Shown piece after piece: positions 1 to 7,368 of a stretch of 64,000 bases of DNA. Position numbers and translations under genes: made by a program. How positions within the stretch are numbered: the stretch's first letter is position 1; every line of letters begins with the position of its first letter. The DNA lies in NCBI RefSeq assembly GCF_032380675.1, contig NZ_JAWDIX010000001.1:806001-870000 (forward strand). The letters are read 5' to 3'. The notes under the pieces were generated by a model. It was not told where the DNA came from, ran no database searches, and saw nothing but the letters and a program-made list of their open reading frames with translations. The DNA is from Anaerolentibacter hominis. Lineage in GTDB: Bacteria > Bacillota > Clostridia > Lachnospirales > Lachnospiraceae.

Positions 1-271
1 GAAATGGAAGGATCTTCTATTTCGGCCACATCAACCGCAAGATGTCGCCCCTGTAGGGGCGTGGATTGAAATGAAGAGACCCATCTATACGTGGGGGAAA
101 CTCCACAGATGTCGCCCCTGTAGGGGCGTGGATTGAAATTGGGGAGGGGAAATTATGGCGGTACATTACCCCGCATGTCGCCCCTGTAGGAGCGTAGATC
201 GAAATAAAATTGAATCTTTTTAGAATTTGTGGTATACTCGATGTCGCCTCTGTAGGGGCGTGGATTGAAAT
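1..271 (+). CRISPR. CRISPR array, left segment (type I-C-like repeats)
   Basis: The window opens on the last five bases of a repeat (GAAAT, 1-5), followed by full 31-nt repeats at 42-72, 109-139, 175-205 and 241-271. The spacers (6-41, 73-108, 140-174, 206-240) are 35-36 nt. The repeat has a GTCGCCCCTG start, an inverted CCCCTGTAGGGG core and a GTGGATTGAAAT end, which is the I-C repeat style. The repeats at 175 (three changes) and 241 (one change) are degenerate, as expected at the leader-distal end, so leader and cas genes should lie to the left outside the window. The subtype rests on repeat resemblance only. Confidence 0.95.
210..238 (+). promoter_or_regulatory. Sigma-A promoter inside a CRISPR spacer
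   Basis: TTGAAT (210-215), a 17-nt gap and TATACT (233-238), preceded by TGG at 230-232, make a near-consensus extended -10 promoter. It lies wholly inside spacer 206-240. Transcription would start near 245, run through the repeat at 241-271 and reach the antitoxin start at 381. Confidence 0.6.
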
Positions 272-380
272 TTGATTTATGGCCTTATCGTCACATAATA
301 TGTTTAGAGTTTATCTAACAAGGGTGTGCAATAAAATTCTTGTGTTGATATCGCCTTTCAGAGTAAAAGGAGTGAAATAT

Positions 381-560
381 ATGTCAAAGGTTGAAGCAGC
401 AAAAAAATTATACGAAGAATGTAAGGATATGGATATAGATGAAACTATGGAATTGGTTTTAACTGCTGAGACGGAAGAAGAAAAGGAATTTTTTAGTCTG
501 TTAGGTGATTTTATCTTACAGAGAAAGCAAAAGGAAGTAATAGCGCAAAAGAGGTTTTAA
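381..560 (+). CDS. Putative antitoxin of a zeta-toxin pair
   Basis: This small acidic protein of 59 residues is rich in Glu and Lys and predicted helical (EECKDMDIDETMEL near residues 11-24). I do not recognise its family. The antitoxin call comes from context: it directly precedes, and overlaps by one base (TAATG), a zeta-toxin kinase, and such toxins are normally paired with a small helical partner. The ATG at 381 is chosen because AAAGGAG lies at 366-372; an in-frame upstream ATG at 279 has no ribosome binding site. Likely promoter: 210-238 inside the CRISPR spacer. It could instead be an unrelated small protein. Confidence 0.65.
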   Translation: MSKVEAAKKLYEECKDMDIDETMELVLTAETEEEKEFFSLLGDFILQRKQKEVIAQKRF

Positions 561-1126
561 TGAAAAAATATATCATATATGCCGGGGTAAATGGGGCGGG
601 TAAATCAACATTATATGAGACGAGATCTTATCAGCATGAAATACCGCGGATTAATACAGACGAAATTTTGAGAGAATTTGGAGATTGGAGAAATACTGCA
701 GATTTGATGAAGGCAGGTAAGATTGCAGTTGAACGATTAAATTCTTACTTGAAGAAAGGTATTACTTTTAATCAAGAAACAACTCTGTGTGGACATACGA
801 TATTTCATACAATACGTCAGGCAAAAGAAGCTCACTATGTTATAGAATTGCATTATGTAGGTGTTAATTCACCAACGATAGCAAAACAGAGAGTCGCTGA
901 TAGAGTCGTAATGGGAGGCCATGGGATACCGGACAAAGATGTAGATAAACGGTTTTTTGAAAGCCTGAAGAATCTGCACGAAATAATTGAACTATGTGAC
1001 TTAGCAGCGTTATATGATAATACAAATGAATTTCGTCGTTTTGCTATATATAAGGGTGGAGAACTTGTGATTATCTCAAAAGAACTACCTGAATGGTATC
1101 AAAAATGGCTAGAGGGAATTCTGTAG
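560..1126 (+). CDS. Zeta toxin family P-loop kinase
   Basis: The 188-residue protein has a Walker A loop GVNGAGKST at 9-17, an Asp in INTDEI (D34), a conserved Glu in NQETT (E73) and an RVADRV..GGHGIP stretch at 111-124. This is the pattern of zeta toxin / UDP-GlcNAc kinase proteins. Family members phosphorylate UDP-N-acetylglucosamine and block cell-wall synthesis; whether this one does is not shown here. It is shorter than streptococcal zeta (about 287 residues) but fits the short chromosomal zeta-like class. Start overlaps the upstream stop, so the two are translationally coupled. The pair sits between two CRISPR repeat blocks. Confidence 0.88.
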   Translation: MKKYIIYAGVNGAGKSTLYETRSYQHEIPRINTDEILREFGDWRNTADLMKAGKIAVERLNSYLKKGITFNQETTLCGHTIFHTIRQAKEAHYVIELHYVGVNSPTIAKQRVADRVVMGGHGIPDKDVDKRFFESLKNLHEIIELCDLAALYDNTNEFRRFAIYKGGELVIISKELPEWYQKWLEGIL

Positions 1127-1364
1127 TTTAAGATATAAAAAAGTGACATATTTAGCTTTAAAAATGACTGTATTGAGTTTATACAAGTTGAAGTGCGAAT
1201 GTGAAGTGAACATGAAATTCCCGGGGTATTCGCACCAGAAAAATTACTAAACTGGCATTAAAATGTGATAGCAGAGGTTGCTATTTTAGGCGCATTACTA
1301 ATTAAATTGTCTGCTTTTGTTCAATGTGTATAATAATAGTAGTATTGTTTTGTACAAGTTTGCC

Positions 1365-1591
1365 ATGTCGCCCCTGTAGGGGCGTGGATTGAAATTCCGA
1401 TCGTTCCCATGTCCTGACCGCCGCCTGCCATGTCGCCCCTGTAGGGGCGTGGATTGAAATAAAACTTTACATCAACAATAAATCGGAGACAAAATGTCGC
1501 CCCTGTAGGGGCGTGGATTGAAATGGCAGTGTTTCGACGGAACTGGTTCATGTGGAGCTGGATCTCGCCCCTATATCGGATAGTTTGAAAC
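1365..1591 (+). CRISPR. CRISPR array, right (terminal) segment
   Basis: Three perfect copies of the same 31-nt repeat lie at 1365-1395, 1430-1460 and 1494-1524 with spacers of 34 and 33 nt. After a 37-nt spacer a decayed copy follows at 1562-1591: it keeps TCGCCCCT and TTGAAA but loses the right half of the palindrome. Orientation equals the left segment. This is the array end. The 1,093 bases from 272 to 1364 separating the segments hold the toxin-antitoxin pair; 1127-1364 otherwise shows only a loose inverted repeat (GTGCGAAT 1193-1200 / ATTCGCAC 1228-1235). Confidence 0.95.
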
Positions 1592-1612
1592 ATCATCACT
1601 ACCAAGTATAAT
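1585..1612 (+). promoter_or_regulatory. Promoter using the terminal CRISPR repeat as -35
   Basis: TTGAAA (1585-1590) belongs to the decayed final repeat; 16 nt later comes a perfect TATAAT (1607-1612). The predicted start near 1619 is about 60 nt upstream of the glycerophosphotransferase ATG at 1681. Confidence 0.6.
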
Positions 1613-1680
1613 TGTGTGCTGCACCTACCGTCAGCTCTTTGGTGGAGCATGAATTAAAACAGAAAAAGGAGGAACATCAT

Positions 1681-2808
1681 ATGAAGGAGATTGGGTACCT
1701 CCTTTTTGCTTTTTTTTACTATATTTTCTGCCTGTTCTGCCGCCGGGACAGCAAGAAGGTGTTCTGTGTGGTAACCAACAATGCCAGCGAACATGGAAAT
1801 GTGGGCATGGTGGTGAAGGAATTGGAGAGCCGGGATGCGGACTATAAGTTTCATTATTACGGCAAGGCAGAGAGGGCGCAGGCCGGAAGGATCGGAAAGG
1901 TTTTTCGGTTTTTTCTGGGGCATTCCCGCGCATTGGCTTCCTGCGGGATTATTTTGCAGGACAATGTGTTTTTGCCGATGGCCTATTTAAAATTTCCGCC
2001 GAAGGTGCAGGTGATCCAGCTCTGGCATGGCACCGGGACGATTAAGAAGTTTGGACAGGATGTGAATACGGGCAGGCTGGGTGAGCTGGAAAAGAAGGCC
2101 AACAGCCGCATTACCAGGCTGATTGTGAATGGGCCAGGGATGGTGAAGCAGTATGCCGGTGCCTTTGGTATCCCGGAGGACAGAGTGGTCCCGTTAGGCC
2201 TTCCGATGACAGATCCGCTATTGAAGGCCGAAGCTGATACAGGAATGGGGAAACTGGAGGAGGAATACCCGGTGCTTGCGGGGAAGAAGCTTCTTCTTTA
2301 TGCGCCTACGTTTCGGGATGAAGAGGTGGAGCATCCTGTATGGAACCTGGATACAGAGCTGCTTTTGGGCAGACTTCCGGCAGAATGGGTGCTTGGCATC
2401 CGGCTGCATCCTCATGTGGCGGAGCGGGCTGAGGTACCGGAGTCAGAGCGGATTATCAACTTGTCTCTTTATCCGGATTTGGATAAGATTTTGCTGGGGA
2501 CGGCGGCTCTGGTGACTGACTATTCGTCGATCATATTTGACTACTGTGCGCTTAGACGCCCGATGTATTTTTATGCCTATGACCTGGAGCAGTTTTCGGA
2601 GCAGGGCAGAGGCTTTTATAAGCCATATGAGAGCTTTGTGCCGGGACCGGTGGTGAGGACAACCAAAGGGCTGGCGGAGGCAGTTGTAAGCGGGAGCTGG
2701 GACGCAGAGCAGGGCGAGCGGTTTGTAAATGAAAATTATCAATATCTGGATGGAAATGCGACGGAACGGATCGTGGAGATGATAACGAAATTCGAAAATA
2801 TTTCGTAG
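1681..2808 (+). CDS. CDP-glycerol glycerophosphotransferase family protein (TagB/TagF-like)
   Basis: The 375-residue protein shows the family landmarks in order: LWHGTG at 114-119, YAPTFRD at 207-213, RLHPH at 241-245 and TDYSSIIFDY at 279-288. The family transfers glycerol-phosphate (or ribitol-phosphate) from a CDP-linked donor during teichoic-acid or capsule assembly on the inner face of the membrane. The hydrophobic N-terminus (residues 5-20) may associate with the membrane. The ATG at 1681 follows AAAGGAGG at 1665-1672. The gene stands alone with its own promoter at the end of the CRISPR array, so donor and acceptor cannot be named. Confidence 0.9.
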   Translation: MKEIGYLLFAFFYYIFCLFCRRDSKKVFCVVTNNASEHGNVGMVVKELESRDADYKFHYYGKAERAQAGRIGKVFRFFLGHSRALASCGIILQDNVFLPMAYLKFPPKVQVIQLWHGTGTIKKFGQDVNTGRLGELEKKANSRITRLIVNGPGMVKQYAGAFGIPEDRVVPLGLPMTDPLLKAEADTGMGKLEEEYPVLAGKKLLLYAPTFRDEEVEHPVWNLDTELLLGRLPAEWVLGIRLHPHVAERAEVPESERIINLSLYPDLDKILLGTAALVTDYSSIIFDYCALRRPMYFYAYDLEQFSEQGRGFYKPYESFVPGPVVRTTKGLAEAVVSGSWDAEQGERFVNENYQYLDGNATERIVEMITKFENIS

Positions 2809-2962
2809 AAATGTTTCGGTTTTTGCTGAAAATGGGGAATAAAATTGCGATTCCACATTTTTAGCTCTTGTAATCTGTCACTGTATGATGTTTAATGGAA
2901 TGGGAACTTGTACCCTTTAACTTGAAGAAATGATACTAAAAGAAAGAAGAGGTGGATAATTT

Positions 2963-3817
2963 ATGGCTGACAAAGCGACAATTAAACGCTTGGAACGTGT
3001 AGCGCTCAGCATAAGAGAAGATCTTTTGGAATTGTGTAACCGTACCGCAATCCATATCGGCGGAGATTATTCTGCAGCAGATCTGATGACCGTAATCTGG
3101 CAGTATGCCATGAAGTACGATGTGACCAATCCAAGATGGGAAGAGAGAGACCGTTTTGTCTTGAGTAAAGGACATGCTGCGGCAGTTACTTCTTTGAATC
3201 AGGCGGCAAAGGGCTGCTACAAGAAAGAAGAAATCTTCAATGAGTATGCAACGGACTTCGGACGTTTCGGTATGCATTCCTGTAACCTGATCAATCCTTA
3301 TGTGGATGTTTCCACAGGTTCTCTGGGACATGGACTCCCGGTTGCTGTTGGAATTGCTTCCGGTCTGAAAGTGAAAAAGTCGAACAGCCGTGTATTCGTA
3401 GTAATGGGCGACGGTGAGATGGACGAAGGAAGTATCTGGGAAGGTGCTATGGCAGCCCGTCATTTCAAACTGGGCAACCTGATCGGTTTTGTAGACAGAA
3501 ACCGCCTGTCCCTGGACGGCAAGACAGAAGAAATTATGGCTCTGGAGCCATTTGTTGATAAATGGAAAGCGTTCGGCTGGAATGTAGTAGAAGTAGACGG
3601 AAATAACATGGAAGCTCTGGTGGATGTAGTGGATTCCCTTCCGGCGCCGGACAGCGATGTTCCGACCGTTGTTATCGCAAATACTACCAAGGGTAACGGC
3701 GTAAGCTTTATGGAAAATGTAACAGAGTGGCATTCATCCATGATTGATGACGAGAAAATGAAACAGGCACAAGAGGAGCTGGAGGCTGCTTTTATTAAGA
3801 AATGGGGGGAACTGTAA
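2963..3817 (+). CDS. Transketolase, N-terminal subunit
   Basis: The 284-residue protein is the thiamine-diphosphate binding half of transketolase: SKGH at 68-71, GSLGHGLP at 119-126 and the TPP motif starting GDGEMDEGS at 149-157. It pairs with the next gene to make a split transketolase that moves two-carbon units in the non-oxidative pentose phosphate pathway. The start at 2963 follows AGAGGTGG. The gene overlaps the C-terminal subunit by one base (TAATG), so both are made together. A weak upstream promoter may lie near 2911-2940. A split DXP-synthase-like or sugar-sulfonate variant cannot be excluded. Confidence 0.92.
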   Translation: MADKATIKRLERVALSIREDLLELCNRTAIHIGGDYSAADLMTVIWQYAMKYDVTNPRWEERDRFVLSKGHAAAVTSLNQAAKGCYKKEEIFNEYATDFGRFGMHSCNLINPYVDVSTGSLGHGLPVAVGIASGLKVKKSNSRVFVVMGDGEMDEGSIWEGAMAARHFKLGNLIGFVDRNRLSLDGKTEEIMALEPFVDKWKAFGWNVVEVDGNNMEALVDVVDSLPAPDSDVPTVVIANTTKGNGVSFMENVTEWHSSMIDDEKMKQAQEELEAAFIKKWGEL

Positions 3818-4770
3818 TGGCTGATTTGAAAAAAGGCGATATGATTGATGCCAGATCACTGGCAGGCGGCTGTATGGTTGACTTGGGAGACAAAAATTCC
3901 AAACTGGTCGTGCTGAACGCAGATCTCTCCCGAATCACATTTGCAAACGAATTCATCAAAAAATATCCGGAGCGTTCCTTTAATGTAGGCATTGCAGAGC
4001 AGAACCTGATCAGTGTAGCTGCTGGTCTTGCTCATGAAGGCTTTATGCCTGTTGCCTATACGATGGCACCGTTTTTGACTATGCGTGCCTGCGAGCAGAT
4101 CCGTACAGACGTATGCTACGGACAGCTGCCGGTTCGTATGATTGGTTCCGGTTCCGGTTACTCTATGGGTATTTCCGGTGCAACTCACTCCGCTCTGGAG
4201 GATGTGGCTATCACAACTTCTATGGCTGGAATGACTGTGTTAGAGCCGGGTGATGCGAAACAGGTTGTTAAGATGCTGGAAGCTTCCATGGATTATGCAG
4301 GCCCGATCTACATTCGTGTGAGCCGCGAGCCTATGAGAGTCATCTATGACGATAACTATGACTATCAGATCGGTAAGGCAATCACGGCCAGAGAAGGCGA
4401 TGACGCTGCTTTTATCGTATCCGGTAATGTAGTAGCTTCTGCACTGGATGCTGCTGTGAAACTGAAAGCTGACTGCGGCGTGAATGTCCGCGTTGTGGAT
4501 ATGCATACCATCAAACCTCTGGATGTGGATGCTGTATTAAGCGCTGCCAAGACTGGAAATGTGATTGCTGCACAGGACCACAATATCATCGGCGGTCTCG
4601 GCTATCATGTAGGTGCAGCTCTGGCACAGGCAGGGGTTGCATGCAACTTCAAGATCCTGGGCTGCCCGGACAAATTTGTTCCGCTGGCTACCCCTCAGTA
4701 TCTGTATAAAATCAATGAGTATGATACAGACGGCTTATATAAGAACATGAAAGAAATGCTTGGGAAATAA
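3817..4770 (+). CDS. Transketolase, C-terminal subunit
   Basis: This 317-residue partner carries the pyrimidine-binding and C-terminal domains. The conserved catalytic Glu lies in NVGIAEQN (56-63, E61), which activates thiamine diphosphate held by the other subunit. Start chosen at the ATG overlapping the upstream stop, with GGGGGA at 3804-3810; an in-frame upstream ATG at 3802 lies before that site and is less likely. A strong hairpin follows the stop. Separate N and C subunits are common in Clostridia and in archaea. Confidence 0.92.
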   Translation: MADLKKGDMIDARSLAGGCMVDLGDKNSKLVVLNADLSRITFANEFIKKYPERSFNVGIAEQNLISVAAGLAHEGFMPVAYTMAPFLTMRACEQIRTDVCYGQLPVRMIGSGSGYSMGISGATHSALEDVAITTSMAGMTVLEPGDAKQVVKMLEASMDYAGPIYIRVSREPMRVIYDDNYDYQIGKAITAREGDDAAFIVSGNVVASALDAAVKLKADCGVNVRVVDMHTIKPLDVDAVLSAAKTGNVIAAQDHNIIGGLGYHVGAALAQAGVACNFKILGCPDKFVPLATPQYLYKINEYDTDGLYKNMKEMLGK

Positions 4771-4790
4771 TAAGTATTGTTATATCGGAG

Positions 4791-4822
4791 CGAAAGGCCG
4801 CTGCTTGTGCAGCGGCCTTTCG
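4791..4822 (+). terminator. Hairpin terminator after split transketolase
   Basis: A perfect 14-bp stem (CGAAAGGCCGCTGC and its complement) closes a TTGT loop. The T-run is weak, so termination rather than RNA stabilisation is inferred. Confidence 0.7.
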
Positions 4823-4850
4823 TATATAATATGTTAAATGCAAGGATGAG

Positions 4851-4980
4851 TTCTATGCTTTCGGAGACACGGCTTTTCGCTACACCTTCGGCCCGCGCAA
4901 TCTCGGTTTTGCTCAAGCCGAGTATGTAATGTGCGTAGACCCTCCGGCCCTGCGTATCAGGGAGGAGTCCAATTTTTTGA
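4851..4980 (-). pseudogene. Remnant of conjugative-element sigma-70 region-4-like ORF
   Basis: Read on the minus strand, this stretch encodes an open segment with LLPDTQGRRVYAHYILGLS followed by KTEIARAEGVAKSRVSESIE. This is the helix-turn-helix tail typical of small sigma-like proteins carried by Tn916/Tn1549-type elements. There is no start upstream (a stop occurs near 4995) and the similarity breaks off after SESIE at about 4851. Together with the relaxase fragment at 6569-7177 it marks a decayed integrative element. Family assignment is from memory of the motif and not from a search. Confidence 0.6.
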
Positions 4981-5069
4981 AATTAGTGCAACGGGATTTT
5001 TGTGGACTTCGGGACAAGTTGGCCCGAAGTGATATTCAGTTATATCCATCTAATTGTCAATATACTACT

Positions 5070-5894
5070 TTAGAGCCATTCGGACGGCATATTAAGATGT
5101 TTAGGAATGCGAGTATTTAAGTTTCCTATTGCTGCGTTAATTTGCCCTTGTGTCAAGAATATGCTTTCACTTAAATTAGCGTTTTTAATATTAGTATCCC
5201 TCATATCTGCTCCAAGAAAATTACATCCCGTCAGATCGCATCCTTCTAAATTCGCTGCTATTAAAAAAGTGAAACTAAAGTCGCAACCCATCAGTTTGGC
5301 TTTTTTGAAATTATGTCCCATAAAATCTTGTTTCTGCTTTATACTTTGTGACCTGCCGACCTGCTTTTTTACCTTTGTCCAAGCCTTATTCAGCAATATA
5401 TCTACTTTCGTTCTGAAAAATTCCGTATCAAAATCCAGTATTTCTTGCGGAGAAGATTTCAAAAGAAGATTTAATTCATTTGAATAAATATTAGCCTCCT
5501 CCCAGAGTTCCTTTACTGGCTGTAACGTTAAAACCTCTGACAGATACAATAATATTTGTTGCAGATAGAATGTTTTCACAAATACATCAAATTCCTCTTG
5601 GGCTATGCATGGTTTGGATTTCCAGTTTTTTTCTCCATACAAGTGAGTAACTATCTGCCCCGCTCCACAACAATCATAGGCCAAACAGCCTTTCATATGT
5701 TTAGAGTGCAATTCCCTATGAATGGAGCAACAATAATGACTATCTAAATAGCAACATGGTGTTCCGGCAACTTTATCAGCAGGAAATCCATCAAATTTAG
5801 AAAAGTATAACGCTACACAGCAAAGCCCGCTACACTCATTACATTTAATCCGAAATTCATTGAAAATATTAGAACTGTATTGATGAAGTTTCAA
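5070..5894 (-). CDS. Cys-cluster plus pentapeptide-repeat protein
   Basis: The 274-residue protein has a Cys-rich N-terminal domain (C18, C21, C25, C26, then CC at 47-48, 55-56 and 75-76, plus C70), suggestive of metal binding in YkgJ-like fashion. It ends in eleven pentapeptide units (192-246, e.g. EGCDL TGCNF LGADM) that should form a short right-handed beta-helix. I choose the TTG at 5894 because GGAGG lies six bases upstream. A longer frame to a GTG at 6017 lacks a ribosome site and would contain the promoter at 5946-5974. It is divergent from a TetR gene within a decayed mobile element. Function is unknown; some pentapeptide proteins protect gyrase, others modify targets. Confidence 0.75.
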   Translation of the reverse strand: MKLHQYSSNIFNEFRIKCNECSGLCCVALYFSKFDGFPADKVAGTPCCYLDSHYCCSIHRELHSKHMKGCLAYDCCGAGQIVTHLYGEKNWKSKPCIAQEEFDVFVKTFYLQQILLYLSEVLTLQPVKELWEEANIYSNELNLLLKSSPQEILDFDTEFFRTKVDILLNKAWTKVKKQVGRSQSIKQKQDFMGHNFKKAKLMGCDFSFTFLIAANLEGCDLTGCNFLGADMRDTNIKNANLSESIFLTQGQINAAIGNLNTRIPKHLNMPSEWL

Positions 5895-5945
5895 CTTGCG
5901 CCTCCTTACAAACACATGTCCCACTTGTGCCACTTCTTTATTAAT

Positions 5946-5974
5946 AATATAATAGTTAAAAAATATATCGTCAA
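5946..5974 (-). promoter_or_regulatory. Promoter for the pentapeptide gene
   Basis: On the minus strand TTGACG, 17 nt and TATATT fit a sigma-A promoter with a start near 5939, which supports the TTG start at 5894. The 136-bp divergent gap to the TetR gene is the likely operator region. Confidence 0.6.
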
Positions 5975-6030
5975 TCGCTTGAAGCCAAGTGCTACATTCA
6001 AGTAAAAAATGTGACACAAAAGGAGCCCAA

Positions 6031-6585
6031 ATGAAAAAGTTAAATCCAATAGCGGAACAATCGAAACAATGGCTTACCCAATCACTATTTCGTTTAATGG
6101 AAAAACAAATTTATTCGGAAATTACTATTTCAAAAATTTCAGGAAATGCTCAACTTGCCCGACGAACATTTTATCGAAATTTCTGTTCAAAAGAAGATGT
6201 AATCATCTATTCCTGCACACAGCTATGCGAGAGCTATATCAGATATTTAGATCAGGATATTGAATATTCGATACGACATATTATTCAAGTTTATTTTACC
6301 TTTTGGCAGGAACATATAGATTACCTGACAGTATTGACCAATAATCATCTTATATGTCATTTAATTGATGTTTCCAATAAATACTGGCCGCAGATATATG
6401 AACGTTTTAGAGAACATTGGAAAGACGATTGCTCTGATAAAGAATTAGAGTATTGTCTACTTTTTAGTATGGGTGGCCTATGGAATATTTTAATTAAATG
6501 GTTGTATAGCGAAAATAGAGAGACACCCCTTGAAATGGAACGTATTATTCAGAAATCACTCCATTACTTTATGAAAAGTATCTAA
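6031..6585 (+). CDS. TetR/AcrR family regulator
   Basis: The 184-residue protein has an N-terminal helix-turn-helix (about 24-60, with ITISKISGNAQLARRTFYRNF) followed by an all-helical ligand domain with many aromatic residues. TetR proteins repress nearby genes until a small ligand binds; the divergent pentapeptide gene 137 bp away is the obvious target. Start at 6031 follows AAAGGAG at 6019-6025. Its 3' end overlaps the truncated relaxase frame by 17 bases. The low GC contrasts with the flanking relaxase, consistent with cargo acquisition. Confidence 0.85.
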   Translation: MKKLNPIAEQSKQWLTQSLFRLMEKQIYSEITISKISGNAQLARRTFYRNFCSKEDVIIYSCTQLCESYIRYLDQDIEYSIRHIIQVYFTFWQEHIDYLTVLTNNHLICHLIDVSNKYWPQIYERFREHWKDDCSDKELEYCLLFSMGGLWNILIKWLYSENRETPLEMERIIQKSLHYFMKSI

Positions 6586-7177
6586 ATAAACTGAACTTTT
6601 TGAGAGAGGCGCTAAACGGCAAGCGATGCAAGTGTCCGTAATCCTTAAACTTGCCTTTACTCCGTGGCTTCGGATTTTTCACAATCGAAAGCCCGTGTTC
6701 CAGACAGATCCGGTCGCTTACCCGCCGGATTGCAAAGGAGCTGTTCCAGAAATCCCGAAACTTCCGGGTACAGTCCAGAGATGTTGAATTGTAGTAAATG
6801 TGGTTGTAGACATGGGCCTTATCAATATGCGTTGTAACAATAAAAGCGTGTTTGCCTTTTGTCCAGCTCATGCCGAGCTCGTAGCCGATACGGTTTGCTT
6901 CTTCCGGGGTCACTTCTCCGGGGAGGAAGGACTGCCGTATTTGATAGCACAAAATGTCCTCGTCCCACTTCTGCACCCGTCCTGTGATGGCCTTATACTT
7001 GCTCTTGGAAAGCAGAAATTCTGCGTCTACTGTGGCCGGGTCGCACTCATAAGCGGAGATAAGTTTGCCGCCCCAGGTCTTTTCGGGATTTTTACCGTAG
7101 TCAATACAGTCCTTGATTGCCTCCGCTATCGTCTCCCCGGCGTTGATATGCCGGGTAAAATGGCGGGTAGTTGCCAT
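6569..7177 (-). pseudogene. Truncated MobP/VirD2-like relaxase
   Basis: About 180 N-terminal residues of a conjugative relaxase are intact: ARHINAGETI-like start, EANRIGYELGMSWTKGKHAF, and the metal-binding HIDKAHVYNHIYYNS followed by the TSLDCTRKFRDFW block. Such relaxases are normally around 400-500 residues; here the match stops after KFKDYG (near 6640) and the frame runs out at 6569 beside the TetR gene. The ATG at 7177 has GGAGGTGAG upstream. Just before it (7178-7240) is what may be the end of a mobC-like frame. The remnant implies an old Tn1549-like element. Confidence 0.8.
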
Positions 7178-7368
7178 GTCTCACCTCCATTCTATGTAGA
7201 ATAAAGGTCAACGCCACCCTGCAACACGCTCTGTTGAAAATATATCATGGCAGAAAACCTCCGTCAAATGTATATATTGCTTGAATTTTGGCCGTAATTA
7301 TATATATTGTTGAATAAATAAACAAATTGTGCGCAGTTTATCGCCGGGTGATAAATGGTCTAATAAGG

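Noticed and set aside
279..380. Longer antitoxin starting at the ATG at 279
   Set aside because: No ribosome site precedes 279, while AAAGGAG is correctly placed before the ATG at 381.
6..1561. A CreTA-style RNA antitoxin in which a spacer matches the toxin promoter
   Set aside because: By eye none of the visible spacers is complementary to 205-250 or 330-385. The idea stays open only because part of the array is outside the window.
1321..1650. Minus-strand open frame across the right CRISPR segment with repeated ISIHAPTGAT peptides
   Set aside because: It is the well-known false translation of I-C type repeats; it has no ribosome site and spans spacers.
5895..6017. GTG start at 6017 for the pentapeptide protein
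   Set aside because: It would include the promoter at 5946-5974 and lacks a ribosome site; the TTG at 5894 has GGAGG six bases upstream.
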